Shown: positions 12,839 through 27,155 of the stretch, piece after piece
Position numbering within the stretch: the first letter of the stretch is position 1
Layout: every line of letters begins with the position of its first letter
Position numbers and translations under genes: made by a program
Assembly (NCBI GenBank): GCA_023678885.1
Contig: JAHCLQ010000841.1
Coordinates: 1-64,000, forward strand
Direction of reading: 5' to 3'
From: Pogostemon cablin
Taxonomy: Eukaryota; Streptophyta; Magnoliopsida; Lamiales; Lamiaceae
Length of the DNA: 64,000 nt
Notes under the pieces: generated by a model
What the model saw: the letters and a program-made list of their open reading frames with translations, nothing else
Databases searched by the model: none
What the model was told of the DNA's origin: nothing

Positions 12839-14628
12839 ATGAATATTTCCTTTATTTTAATGCTCATTTTCTCGTTACGATCAACATTTCCTTCGTTTCA
12901 ATGCATATTTCCTTCATTTTCATGCTCCTTTTCTTGTTACGATCAGCATTTAATTCGTTTCAATGCAGATATCCTTTGTTTTAATTCTCATTTTCTCGTT
13001 ACGATCAATATTACCTTCGTTTTGACGCATATTTCCTTCATTTTGATGCTCCTTTTCTCGTTACAATCAACATTTCTCTCGTTTAATGTAGATTTCCATC
13101 ATTTTGATGCTCCTTTTTTCAGTACTATCGATATTTCCATCGTTTCAAAGAATATTTCCCTCATTTTAATGCTTATTTTTCGTTACGATCAATAATTTCT
13201 GCGTTTCGATGTATATTTCCTTCATTTTGATGCACTTTTTCTCATTACGATAAGCATTTACTTCGTTTTGATGCACATTTACTTCATTTTAATGCTCCTT
13301 TCTTGTTACGATCAATATTTCATTCGTTTCGATGCAGATTACCTTCTTTTTTATGCTCGTTTTCTCATTATGATCAATATTTCTATTGTTTCGATGCATA
13401 TTTCCTTCATTTTGATGCTTCTTTTCTCATTACGATCAGCATTTCCTTCGTTTCGATGAATATTTCCTTCTTTTTTATGCTCTTTTTCTCATTACGATCA
13501 ACATTTATTTTATTTTGATGCATATTTCCTTCATTTTGATGCTCATTTTCTCGTTACAATCAACATTTCCTTCGTTTCGACACATATTCCTTCATTTTGA
13601 TGCTCATTTCCTCGTTACGATCAATCTTTCCTTCGTTTCGATGCATATTTACTTCATTTTGATGCTCCTTTTCTTCTTACGATCAATATTTCTAGTTTCG
13701 ATGCTGATTTCCTTCTTTTTGATGCTCGTTTTCTCGTTACGATCAATATTTCCTTTGTTTCGATGCATATTTCCTTCATTTTGATTCTTATTTTCTCGTT
13801 ACGATCAATATTACCTTCGTTTCGATGCATATTTCCTTCATTTTGATGCTCCTTTTCTCGTTACGATCAATGTTTCCTTCGTTTCGATGCATATTTTCTT
13901 CAATTTGATGCTTTTTTTATTGTTACGATCAATATTTTATTTCTTTCGATGCAGATTTTCATCACTTTGATGCTCCTTTTCTCAGTACGATCAATATTTC
14001 CTTCGTTTCGATGAATATTTCCTTCATTTTAATGCTCATTTTCTCGTTACGATCAATATTTTCTTCGTTTTGATGAATATTTCCTTCAATTTGATGCACT
14101 TTTTCCCATTACTATCAGCATTTACTTCGTTTTGATGCATGTTTACTTCATTTTGATGCTCCTTTTCTTGTTACGATCAATATTTCATTCATTTCGATGC
14201 AGATTTCCTTCTTTTGGATGCTCGTTTTCTCATTACTATCAATGTTTCCTTCGTTTCGATGCATATTTTCATCATTTTGATGCTCCTTTTCTCATTACTA
14301 TCAACATTTCCTTCATTTCGATGCATATTTCCTTCATTTTAATGCTTATTTTCTCGTTACGATCAATATTTCCTTTGTTTTGATACATATTTCCTTCATT
14401 TTAATTCTTATTTTCTCGTTACGATCAACATTTCATTCGTTCGATGCAGATTTCCTTCTTTTTGATTCTCGTTTTCTCGTTATTATCAATGTTTCCTTTG
14501 TTTCGATGCATGTTTCCTTCATTTTGATGCTCCTTTCTCATTACGATCAGCATTTCCATCGTTTCGATTAATATTTCCTTCATTTTGATGCTACTTTTCT
14601 CGTTACGATCAATATTTCCTTCGTTTCG
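12839..14628 (+). repeat. HOR-1 unit 8 (1,790 bp; B-a)
   Basis: Standard B-a unit with very few private changes; CGTTTTGACGCATATT near 13,019 replaces the usual CGTTTCGACGCATATT. Confidence 0.92.
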
Positions 14629-16417
14629 ATGAATATTTCCTTTATTTTAATGCTCATTTTCTCGTTACGATCAACATTTCCTTCGTTTCAATGCATATTT
14701 CCTTCATTTTCATGCTCCTTTTCTTGTTACGATCAGCATTTAATTCGTTTCAATGCAGATATCCTTTGTTTTAATTCTCATTTTCTCGTTACGATCAATA
14801 TTACCTTCGTTTCGACGCATATTTCCTTCATTTTGATGCTCCTTTTCTCGTTACAATCAACATTTCTCTCGTTTAATGTAGATTTCCATCATTTTGATGC
14901 TCCTTTTTTCAGTACTATCGATATTTCCATCGTTTCAAAGAATATTTCCCTCATTTTAATGCTTATTTTTCGTTACGATCAATAATTTCTGCGTTTCGAT
15001 GTATATTTCCTTCATTTTGATGCACTTTTTCTCATTACGATAAGCATTTACTTCGTTTTGATGCACATTTACTTCATTTTAATGCTCCTTTCTTGTTACG
15101 ATCAATATTTCATTCGTTTCGATGCAGATTACCTTCTTTTTTATGCTCGTTTTCTCATTATGATCAATATTTCTATTGTTTCGATGCATATTTCCTTCAT
15201 TTTGATGCTTCTTTTCTCATTACGATCAGCATTTCCTTCGTTTCGATGAATATTTCCTTCTTTTTTATGCTCTTTTTCTCATTACGATCAACATTTATTT
15301 TATTTTGATGCATATTTCCTTCATTTTGATTCTTATTTTCTCGTTACGATCAACATTTCCTTCGTTTCGACACATATTCCTTCATTTTGATGCTCATTTT
15401 CTTGTTACGATCAATCTTTCCTTCGTTTCGATGCATATTTACTTCATTTTGATGCTCCTTTTCTTCTTACGATCAATATTTCTAGTTTCGATGCTGATTT
15501 CTTTCTTTTTGATGCTCGTTTTCTCGTTACGATCAATATTTCCTTTGTTTCGATGCAAATTTCCTTCATTTTGATTCTTATTTTCTCGTTACGATCAATA
15601 TTACCTTCGTTTCGATGCATATTTCCTTCATTTTGATGCTCCTTTTCTCGTTACGATCAATGTTTCCTTCGTTTCGATGCATATTTTCTTCAATTTGATG
15701 CTCTTTTTATTGTTACGATCAATATTTTATTTCTTTCGATGCAGATTTTCATCACTTTGATGCTCCTTTTCTCAGTACGATCAATATTTCCTTCGTTTCG
15801 ATGAATATTTCCTTAATTTTAATGCTCATTTCTCGTTACGATCAATATTTTCTTCGTTTTGATGAATATTTCCTTCAATTTGATGCACTTTTTCCCGTTA
15901 CTATCAGCATTTACTTCGTTTTGATGCATGTTTACTTCATTTTGATGCTCCTTTTCTTGTTACGATCAATATTTCATTCATTTCGATGCAGATTTCCTTC
16001 TTTTGGATGCTCGTTTTCTCATTACTATCAATGTTTCCTTCGTTTCGATGCATATTTTCATCATTTTGATGCTCCTTTTCTCATTACTATCAACATTTCC
16101 TTCATTCCGATGCATATTTCCTTCATTTTAATGCTTATTTTCTCGTTATGATCAATATTTCCTTTGTTTTGATACATATTTCCTTCATTTTAATTCTTAT
16201 TTTCTCGTTACGATCAATATTTCATTCGTTCGATGCAGATTTCCTTCTTTTTGATTCTCGTTTTCTCGTTATTATCAATGTTTCCTTTGTTTCGATGCAT
16301 GTTTCCTTCATTTTGATGCTCCTTTCTCATTACGATCAGCATTTCCATCGTTTAGATTAATATTTCCTTCATTTTGATGCTACTTTTCTCGTTACGATCA
16401 ATATTTCCTTCGTTTCG
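14629..16417 (+). repeat. HOR-1 unit 9 (1,789 bp; B-b)
   Basis: B-b unit with the single-T loss near 15,830, like units 2, 6 and 15. Private changes are TTCCTTAATTTTAATG near 15,812 and TTCATTCCGATGCAT near 16,103. Confidence 0.92.
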
Positions 16418-18206
16418 ATGATTATTTCCTTTATTTTAATGCTCATTTTCTCGTTACGATCAACATTTCCTTCGTTTCAATGCATATTTCCTTCATTTTC
16501 ATGCTCCTTTTCTTGTTACGATCAGCATTTAATTCGTTTCAATGCAGATATCCTTTGTTTTAATTCTCATTTTCTCGTTACGATCAATATTACCTTCGTT
16601 TCGACGCATATTTCTTTCATTTTGATGCTCCTTTTCTCGTTACAATCAACATTTCTCTCGTTTAATGTAGATTTCCATCATTTTGATGCTCCTTTTTTCA
16701 GTACTATCGATATTTCCATCGTTTCAATGAATATTTCCTTTATTTTAATGCTTATTTTTCGTTACGATCAACAATTTCTGCGTTTCGATGTATATTTCCT
16801 TCATTTTGATGAACTTTTTCTCATTACGATAAGCATTTACTTTGTTTTGATGCATATTTACTTCATTTTAATGCTCCTTTCTTGTTACGATCAATATTTC
16901 ATTCGTTTCGATGCAGATTACCTTCTTTTTTATGCTCGTTTTCTCATTATGATCAATATTTCTATTGTTTCGATGCATATTTCCTTCATTTTGATGCTTT
17001 TTTTCTCATTACGATCAGCATTTCCTTCGTTTCGATGAATATTTTCTTCTTTTTATGCTCTTTTTCTCATTACGATCAACATTTATTTTATTTTTATGCA
17101 TATTTCCTTCATTTTGATGCTCATTTTCTCGTTACAATCAACATTTCCTTCGTTTCGACACATATTCCTTCATTTTGATGCTCATTTCCTCGTTACGATC
17201 AATCTTTCCTTCGTTTCGATGCATATTTACTTCATTTTGATGCTCCTTTTCTTCTTATGATCAATATTTCTAGTTTCGATGCTGATTTCCTTCTTTTTGA
17301 TGCTCGTTTTCTCGTTACGATCAATATTTCCTTTGTTTCGATGCATATTTCCTTCATTTTGATTCTTATTTTCTCGTTACGATCAATATTACCTTCGTTT
17401 CGATGCATATTTCCTTCATTTTGATGCTCCTTTTCTCGTTACGATCAATGTTTCCTTCGTTTCGATGCATATTTTCTTCAATTTGATGCTTTTTTTATTG
17501 TTACGATCAATATTTTATTTCTTTCGATGCAGATTTTCATCACTTTGATGCTCCTTTTCTCAGTACGATCAATATTTCCTTCGTTTCGATGAATATTTCC
17601 TTCATTTTAATGCTCATTTTCTCGTTACGATCAATATTTTCTTCGTTTTGATGAATATTTCCTTCAATTTGATGCACTTTTTCCCATTACTATCAGCATT
17701 TACTTCGTTTTGATGCATGTTTACTTCATTTTGATGCTCCTTTTCTTGTTACGATCAATATTTCATTCATTTCGATGCAGATTTCCTTCTTTTGGATGCT
17801 CGTTTTCTCATTACTATCAATGTTTCCTTCGTTTCGATGCATATTTTCATCATTTTGATGCTCCTTTTCTCATTACTATCAACATTTCCTTCATTTCGAT
17901 GCATATTTCCTTCATTTTAATGCTTATTTTCTCGTTACGATCAATATTTCCTTTGTTTTGATACATATTTCCTTCATTTTAATTCTTATTTTCTCGTTAC
18001 GATCAACATTTCATTCGTTCGATGCAGATTTCCTTCTTTTTGATTCTCGTTTTCTCGTTATTATCAATGTTTCCTTTGTTTCGATGCATGTTTCCTTCAT
18101 TTTGATGCTCCTTTCTCATTACGATCAGCATTTCCATCGTTTCGATTAATATTTCCTTCATTTTGATGCTACTTTTCTCGTTACGATCAATATTTCCTTC
18201 GTTTCG
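16418..18206 (+). repeat. HOR-1 unit 10 (1,789 bp; A'-a)
   Basis: A' unit with GATGAACTTTTTC near 16,808, shared only with unit 16, and TTTTCGTTACGATCAACAA instead of the TTTTTTG form. It has one fewer T in the CTTCTTTTTATGCTC stretch near 17,050, and CTTCTTATGATC near 17,253 as in unit 16. Confidence 0.92.
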
Positions 18207-19996
18207 ATGAATATTTCCTTTATTTTAATGCTCATTTTCTCGTTACGATCAACATTTCCTTCGTTTCAATGCATATTTCCTTCATTTTCATGCTCCTTTT
18301 CTTGTTACGATCAGCATTTAATTCGTTTCAATGCAGATATCCTTTGTTTTAATTCTCATTTTCTCGTTACGATCAATATTACCTTCGTTTCGACGCATAT
18401 TTCCTTCATTTTGATGCTCCTTTTCTCGTTACAATCAACATTTCTCTCGTTTAATGTAGATTTCCATCATTTTGATGCTCCTTTTTTCAGTACTATCGAT
18501 ATTTCCATCGTTTCAAAGAATATTTCCCTCATTTTAATGCTTATTTTTCGTTACGATCAATAATTTCTGCGTTTCGATGTATATTTCCTTCATTTTGATG
18601 CACTTTTTCTCATTACGATAAGCATTTACTTCGTTTTGATGCACATTTACTTCATTTTAATGCTCCTTTCTTGTTACGATCAATATTTCATTCGTTTCGA
18701 TGTAGATTACCTTCTTTTTTATTCTCGTTTTCTCATTATGATCAATATTTCTATTGTTTCGATGCATATTTCCTTCATTTTGATGCTTCTTTTCTCATTA
18801 CGATCAGCATTTCCTTCGTTTCGATGAATATTTCCTTCTTTTTTATGCTCTTTTTCTCATTACGATCAACATTTATTTTATTTTGATGCATATTTCCTTC
18901 ATTTTGATTCTTATTTTCTCGTTACGATCAACATTTCCTTCGTTTCGACACATATTCCTTCATTTTGATGCTCATTTTCTTGTTACGATCAATCTTTCCT
19001 TCGTTTCGATGCATATTTACTTCATTTTGATGCTCCTTTTCTTCTTACGATCAATATTTCTAGTTTCGATGCTGATTTCTTTCTTTTTGATGCTCGTTTT
19101 CTCGTTACGATCAATATTTCCTTTGTTTCGATGCAAATTTCCTTCATTTTGATTCTTATTTTCTCGTTACGATCAATATTACCTTCGTTTCGATGCATAT
19201 TTCCTTCATTTTGATGCTCCTTTTCTCGTTACGATCAATGTTTCCTTCGTTTCGATGCATATTTTCTTCAATTTGATGCTCTTTTTATTGTTACGATCAA
19301 TATTTTATTTCTTTCGATGCAGATTTTCATCACTTTGATGCTCCTTTTCTCAGTACGATCAATATTTCCTTCGTTTCGATGAATATTTCCTTCATTTTAA
19401 TGCTCATTTTCTCGTTACGATCAATATTTTCTTCGTTTTGATGAATATTTCCTTCAATTTGATGCACTTTTTCCCGTTACTATCAGCATTTACTTCGTTT
19501 TGATGCATGTTTACTTCATTTTGATGCTCCTTTTCTTGTTACGATCAATATTTCATTCATTTCGATGCAGATTTCCTTCTTTTGGATGCTCGTTTTCTCA
19601 TTACTATCAATGTTTCCTTCGTTTCGATGCATATTTTCATCATTTTGATGCTCCTTTTCTCATTACTATCAACATTTCCTTCATTTCGATGCATATTTCC
19701 TTCATTTTAATGCTTATTTTCTCGTTATGATCAATATTTCCTTTGTTTTGATACATATTTCCTTCATTTTAATTCTTATTTTCTCGTTACGATCAATATT
19801 TCATTCGTTCGATGCAGATTTCCTTCTTTTTGATTCTCGTTTTCTCGTTATTATCAATGTTTCCTTTGTTTCGATGCATGTTTCCTTCATTTTGATGCTC
19901 CTTTCTCATTACGATCAGCATTTCCATCGTTTAGATTAATATTTCCTTCATTTTGATGCTACTTTTCTCGTTACGATCAATATTTCCTTCGTTTCG
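18207..19996 (+). repeat. HOR-1 unit 11 (1,790 bp; B-b)
   Basis: B-b unit that keeps the full TGCTCATTTTCTCG (no T loss). Private changes are GATGTAGATTACC and TTTATTCTCG near 18,700-18,725. Confidence 0.92.
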
Positions 19997-21786
19997 ATGA
20001 TTATTTCCTTTATTTTAATGCTCATTTTCTCGTTACGATCAACATTTCCTTCGTTTCAATGCATATTTCCTTCATTTTCATGCTCCTTTTCTTGTTACGA
20101 TCAGCATTTAATTCGTTTCAATGCAGATATCCTTTGTTTTAATTCTCATTTTCTCGTTACGATCAATATTACCTTCGTTTCGACGCATATTTCTTTCATT
20201 TTGATGCTCCTTTTCTCGTTACAATCAACATTTCTCTCGTTTAATGTAGATTTCCATCATTTTGATGCTCCTTTTTTCAGTACTATCGATATTTCCATCG
20301 TTTCAATGAATATTTCCTTTATTTTAATGCTTATTTTTTGTTACGATCAACAATTTCTGCGTTTCGATGTATATTTCCTTCATTTTGATGCACTTTTTCT
20401 CATTATGATAAGCATTTACTTCGTTTTGATGCATATTTACTTCATTTTAATGCTCCTTTCTTGTTACGATCAATATTTCATTCGTTTCGATGCAGATTAC
20501 CTTCTTTTTTATGCTCGTTTTCTCATTATGATCAATATTTCTATTGTTTCGATGCATATTTCCTTCATTTTGATGCTTTTTTTCTCATTACGATCAGCAT
20601 TTCCTTCGTTTCGATGAATATTTCCTTCTTTTTTATGCTCTTTTTCTCATTACGATCAACATTTATTTTATTTTGATGCATATTTCCTTCATTTTGATGC
20701 TCTTTTTCTCGTTACAATCAACATTTCCTTCGTTTCGACACATATTCCTTCATTTTGATGCTCATTTCCTCGTTACGATCAATCTTTCCTTCGTTTCGAT
20801 GCATATTTACTTCATTTTGATGCTCCTTTTCTTCTTACGATCAATATTTCTAGTTTCGATGCTGATTTCCTTCTTTTTGATGCTCGTTTTCTCGTTACGA
20901 TCAATATTTCCTTTGTTTCGATGCATATTTCCTTCATTTTGATTCTTATTTTCTCGTTACGATCAATATTACCTTCGTTTCGATGCATATTTCCTTCATT
21001 TTGATGCTCCTTTTCTCGTTACGATCAATGTTTCCTTCGTTTCGATGCATATTTTCTTCAATTTGATGCTTTTTTTATTGTTACGATCAATATTTTATTT
21101 CTTTCGATGCAGATTTTCATCACTTTGATGCTCCTTTTCTCAGTACGATCAATATTTCCTTCGTTTCGATGAATATTTCCTTCATTTTAACGCTCATTTT
21201 CTCGTTACGATCAATATTTTCTTCGTTTTGATGAATATTTCCTTCAATTTGATGCACTTTTTCCCATTACTATCAGCATTTACTTCGTTTTGATGCATGT
21301 TTACTTCATTTTGATGCTCCTTTTCTTGTTACGATCAATATTTCATTCATTTCGATGCAGATTTCCTTCTTTTGGATGCTCGTTTTCTCATTACTATCAA
21401 TGTTTCCTTCGTTTCGATGCATATTTTCATCATTTTGATGCTCCTTTTCTCATTACTATCAACATTTCCTTCATTTCGATGCATATTTCCTTCATTTTAA
21501 TGCTTATTTTCTCGTTACGATCAATATTTCCTTTGTTTTGATACATATTTCCTTCATTTTAATTCTTATTTTCTCGTTACGATCAACATTTCATTCGTTC
21601 GATGCAGATTTCCTTCTTTTTGATTCTCGTTTTCTCGTTATTATCAATGTTTCCTTTGTTTCGATGCATGTTTCCTTCATTTTGATGCTCCTTTCTCATT
21701 ACGATCAGCATTTCCATCGTTTCGATTAATATTTCCTTCATTTTGATGCTACTTTTCTCGTTACGATCAATATTTCCTTCGTTTCG
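19997..21786 (+). repeat. HOR-1 unit 12 (1,790 bp; A'-a)
   Basis: A'-a unit with TTTTAACGCTCATT near 21,188 (shared with units 4 and 7) and a private TGCTCTTTTTCTCG near 20,699. Confidence 0.92.
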
Positions 21787-23576
21787 ATGAATATTTCCTT
21801 TATTTTAATGCTCATTTTCTCGTTACGATCAACATTTCCTTCGTTTCAATGCATATTTCCTTCATTTTCATGCTCCTTTTCTTGTTACGATCAGCATTTA
21901 ATTCGTTTCAATGCAGATATCCTTTGTTTTAATTCTCATTTTCTCGTTACGATCAATATTACCTTCGTTTCGACGCATATTTCCTTCATTTTGATGCTCC
22001 TTTTCTCGTTACAATCAACATTTCTCTCGTTTAATGTAGATTTCCATCATTTTGATGCTCCTTTTTTCAGTACTATCGATATTTCCATCGTTTCAAAGAA
22101 TATTTCCCTCATTTTAATGCTTATTTTTCGTTACGATCAATAATTTCTGCGTTTCGATGTATATTTCCTTCATTTTGATGCACTTTTTCTCATTACGATA
22201 AGTATTTACTTCGTTTTGATGCACATTTACTTCATTTTAATGCTCCTTTCTTGTTACGATCAATATTTCATTCGTTTCGATGCAGATTACCTTCTTTTTT
22301 ATGCTCGTTTTCTCATTATGATCAATATTTCTATTGTTTCGATGCATATTTCCTTCATTTTGATGCTTCTTTTCTCATTACGATCAGCATTTCCTTCGTT
22401 TCGATGAATATTTCCTTCTTTTTTATGCTCTTTTTCTCATTACGATCAACATTTATTTTATTTTGATGCATATTTCCTTCATTTTGATGCTCATTTTCTC
22501 GTTACAATCAACATTTCCTTCGTTTCGACACATATTCCTTCATTTTGATGCTCATTTCCTCGTTACGATCAATCTTTCCTTCGTTTCGATGCATATTTAC
22601 TTCATTTTGATGCTCCTTTTCTTCTTACGATCAATATTTCTAGTTTCGATGCTGATTTCCTTCTTTTTGATGCTCGTTTTCTCGTTACGATCAATATTTC
22701 CTTTGTTTCGATGCATATTTCCTTCATTTTGATTCTTATTTTCTCGTTACGATCAATATTACCTTCGTTTCGATGCATATTTCCTTCATTTTGATGCTCC
22801 TTTTCTCGTTACGATCAATGTTTCCTTCGTTTCGATGCATATTTTCTTCAATTTGATGCTTTTTTTATTGTTACGATCAATATTTTATTTCTTTCGATGC
22901 AGATTTTCATCACTTTGATGCTCCTTTTCTCAGTACGATCAATATTTCCTTCGTTTCGATGAATATTTCCTTCATTTTAATGCTCATTTTCTCGTTACGA
23001 TCAATATTTTCTTCGTTTTGATGAATATTTCCTTCAATTTGATGCACTTTTTCCCATTACTATCAGCATTTACTTCGTTTTGATGCATGTTTACTTCATT
23101 TTGATGCTCCTTTTCTTGTTACGATCAATATTTCATTCATTTCGATGCAGATTTCCTTCTTTTGGATGCTCGTTTTCTCATTACTATCAATGTTTCCTTC
23201 GTTTCGATGCATATTTTCATCATTTTGATGCTCCTTTTCTCATTACTATCAACATTTCCTTCATTTCGATGCATATTTCCTTCATTTTAATGCTTATTTT
23301 CTCGTTACGATCAATATTTCCTTTGTTTTGATACATATTTCCTTCATTTTAATTCTTATTTTCTCGTTACGATCAACATTTCATTCGTTCGATGCAGATT
23401 TCCTTCTTTTTGATTCTCGTTTTCTCGTTATTATCAATGTTTCCTTTGTTTCGATGCATGTTTCCTTCATTTTGATGCTCCTTTCTCATTACGATCAGCA
23501 TTTCCATCGTTTCGATTAATATTTCCTTCATTTTGATGCTACTTTTCTCGTTACGATCAATATTTCCTTCGTTTCG
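21787..23576 (+). repeat. HOR-1 unit 13 (1,790 bp; B-a)
   Basis: Standard B-a unit; GATAAGTATTTAC near 22,197 is a private C-to-T change. Confidence 0.92.
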
Positions 23577-25366
23577 ATGAATATTTCCTTTATTTTAATG
23601 CTCATTTTCTCGTTACGATCAACATTTCCTTCGTTTCAATGCATATTTCCTTCATTTTCATGCTCCTTTTCTTGTTACGATCAGCATTTAATTCGTTTCA
23701 ATGCAGATATCCTTTGTTTTAATTCTCATTTTATCGTTACGATCAATATTACCTTCGTTTCGACGCATATTTCCTTCATTTTGATGCTCCTTTTCTCGTT
23801 ACAATCAACATTTCTCTCGTTTAATGTAGATTTCCATCATTTTGATGCTCCTTTTTTCAGTACTATCGATATTTCCATCGTTTCAAAGAATATTTCCCTC
23901 ATTTTAATGCTTATTTTTCGTTACGATCAATAATTTCTGCGTTTCGATGTATATTTCCTTCATTTTGATGCACTTTTTCTCATTACGATAAGCATTTACT
24001 TCGTTTTGATGCACATTTACTTCATTTTAATGCTCCTTTCTTGTTACGATCAATATTTCATTCGTTTCGATGCAGATTACCTTCTTTTTTATGCTCGTTT
24101 TCTCATTATGATCAATATTTCTATTGTTTCGATGCATATTTCCTTCATTTTGATGCTTCTTTTCTCATTACGATCAGCATTTCCTTCGTTTCGATGAATA
24201 TTTCCTTCTTTTTTATGCTCTTTTTCTCATTACGATCAACATTTATTTTATTTTGATGCATATTTCCTTCATTTTGATGCTCATTTTCTCGTTACAATCA
24301 ACATTTCCTTCGTTTCGACACATATTCCTTCATTTTGATGCTCATTTCCTCGTTACGATCAATCTTTCCTTCGTTTCGATGCATATTTACTTCATTTTGA
24401 TGCTCCTTTTCTTCTTACGATCAATATTTCTAGTTTCGATGCTGATTTCCTTCTTTTTGATGCTCGTTTTCTCGTTACGATCAATATTTCCTTTGTTTCG
24501 ATGCATATTTCCTTCATTTTGATTCTTATTTTCTCGTTACGATCAATATTACCTTCGTTTCGATGCATATTTCCTTCATTTTGATGCTCCTTTTCTCGTT
24601 ACGATCAATGTTTCCTTCGTTTCGATGCATATTTTCTTCAATTTGATGCTTTTTTTATTGTTACGATCAATATTTTATTTCTTTCGATGCAGATTTTCAT
24701 CACTTTGATGCTCCTTTTCTCAGTACGATCAATATTTCCTTCGTTTCGATGAATATTTCCTTCATTTTAATGCTCATTTTCTCGTTACGATCAATATTTT
24801 CTTCGTTTTGATGAATATTTCCTTCAATTTGATGCACTTTTTCCCATTACTATCAGCATTTACTTCGTTTTGATGCATGTTTACTTCATTTTGATGCTCC
24901 TTTTCTTGTTACGATCAATATTTCATTCATTTCGATGCAGATTTCCTTCTTTTGGATGCTCGTTTTCTCATTACTATCAATGTTTCCTTCGTTTCGATGC
25001 ATATTTTCATCATTTTGATGCTCCTTTTCTCATTACTATCAACATTTCCTTCATTTCGATGCATATTTCCTTCATTTTAATGCTTATTTTCTCGTTACGA
25101 TCAATATTTCCTTTGTTTTGATACATATTTCCTTCATTTTAATTCTTATTTTCTCGTTACGATCAACATTTCATTCGTTCGATGCAGATTTCCTTCTTTT
25201 TGATTCTCGTTTTCTCGTTATTATCAATGTTTCCTTTGTTTCGATGCATGTTTCCTTCATTTTGATGCTCCTTTCTCATTACGATCAGCATTTCCATCGT
25301 TTCGATTAATATTTCCTTCATTTTGATGCTACTTTTCTCGTTACGATCAATATTTCCTTCGTTTCG
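23577..25366 (+). repeat. HOR-1 unit 14 (1,790 bp; B-a)
   Basis: Standard B-a unit; CATTTTATCGTTACG near 23,728 replaces CATTTTCTCGTTACG. Confidence 0.92.
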
Positions 25367-27155
25367 ATGAATATTTCCTTTATTTTAATGCTCATTTTCT
25401 CGTTACGATCAACATTTCCTTCGTTTCAATGCATATTTCCTTCATTTTCATGCTCCTTTTCTTGTTACGATCAGCATTTAATTCGTTTCAATGCAGATAT
25501 CCTTTGTTTTAATTCTCATTTTCTCGTTACGATCAATATTACCTTCGTTTCGACGCATATTTCCTTCATTTTGATGCTCCTTTTCTCGTTACAATCAACA
25601 TTTCTCTCGTTTAATGTAGATTTCCATCATTTTGATACTCCTTTTTTCAGTACTATCGATATTTCCATCGTTTCAAAGAATATTTCCCTCATTTTAATGC
25701 TTATTTTTCGTTACGATCAATAATTTCTGCGTTTCGATGTATATTTCCTTCATTTTGATGCACTTTTTCTCATTACGATAAGCATTTACTTCGTTTTGAT
25801 GCACATTTACTTCATTTTAATGCTCCTTTCTTGTTACGATCAATATTTCATTCGTTTCGATGCAGATTACCTTCTTTTTTATGCTCGTTTTCTCATTATG
25901 ATCAATATTTCTATTGTTTCGATGCATATTTCCTTCATTTTGATGCTTCTTTTCTCATTACGATCAGCATTTCCTTCGTTTCGATGAATATTTCCTTCTT
26001 TTTTATGCTCTTTTTCTCATTACGATCAACATTTATTTTATTTTGATGCATATTTCCTTCATTTTGATTCTTATTTTCTCGTTACGATCAACATTTCCTT
26101 CGTTTCGACACATATTCCTTCATTTTGATGCTCATTTTCTTGTTACGATCAATCTTTCCTTCGTTTCGATGCATATTTACTTCATTTTGATGCTCCTTTT
26201 CTTCTTACGATCAATATTTCTAGTTTCGATGCTGATTTCTTTCTTTTTGATGCTCGTTTTCTCGTTACGATCAATATTTCCTTTGTTTCGATGCAAATTT
26301 CCTTCATTTTGATTCTTATTTTCTCGTTACGATCAATATTACCTTCGTTTCGATGCATATTTCCTTCATTTTGATGCTCCTTTTCTCGTTACGATCAATG
26401 TTTCCTTCGTTTCGATGCATATTTTCTTCAATTTGATGCTCTTTTTATTGTTACGATCAATATTTTATTTCTTTCGATGCAGATTTTCATCACTTTGATG
26501 CTCCTTTTCTCAGTACGATCAATATTTCCTTCGTTTCGATGAATATTTCCTTCATTTTAATGCTCATTTCTCGTTACGATCAATATTTTCTTCGTTTTGA
26601 TGAATATTTCCTTCAATTTGATGCACTTTTTCCCGTTACTATCAGCATTTACTTCGTTTTGATGCATGTTTACTTCATTTTGATGCTCCTTTTCTTGTTA
26701 CGATCAATATTTCATTCATTTCGATGCAGATTTCCTTCTTTTGGATGCTCGTTTTCTCATTACTATCAATGTTTCCTTCGTTTCGATGCATATTTTCATC
26801 ATTTTGATGCTCCTTTTCTCATTACTATCAACATTTCCTTCATTTCGATGCATATTTCCTTCATTTTAATGCTTATTTTCTCGTTATGATCAATATTTCC
26901 TTTGTTTTGATACATATTTCCTTCATTTTAATTCTTATTTTCTCGTTACGATCAATATTTCATTCGTTCGATGCAGATTTCCTTCTTTTTGATTCTCGTT
27001 TTCTCGTTATTATCAATGTTTCCTTTGTTTCGATGCATGTTTCCTTCATTTTGATGCTCCTTTCTCATTACGATCAGCATTTCCATCGTTTAGATTAATA
27101 TTTCCTTCATTTTGATGCTACTTTTCTCGTTACGATCAATATTTCCTTCGTTTCG
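25367..27155 (+). repeat. HOR-1 unit 15 (1,789 bp; B-b)
   Basis: B-b unit with the single-T loss near 26,568; GATACTCC near 25,636 is private. Confidence 0.92.
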
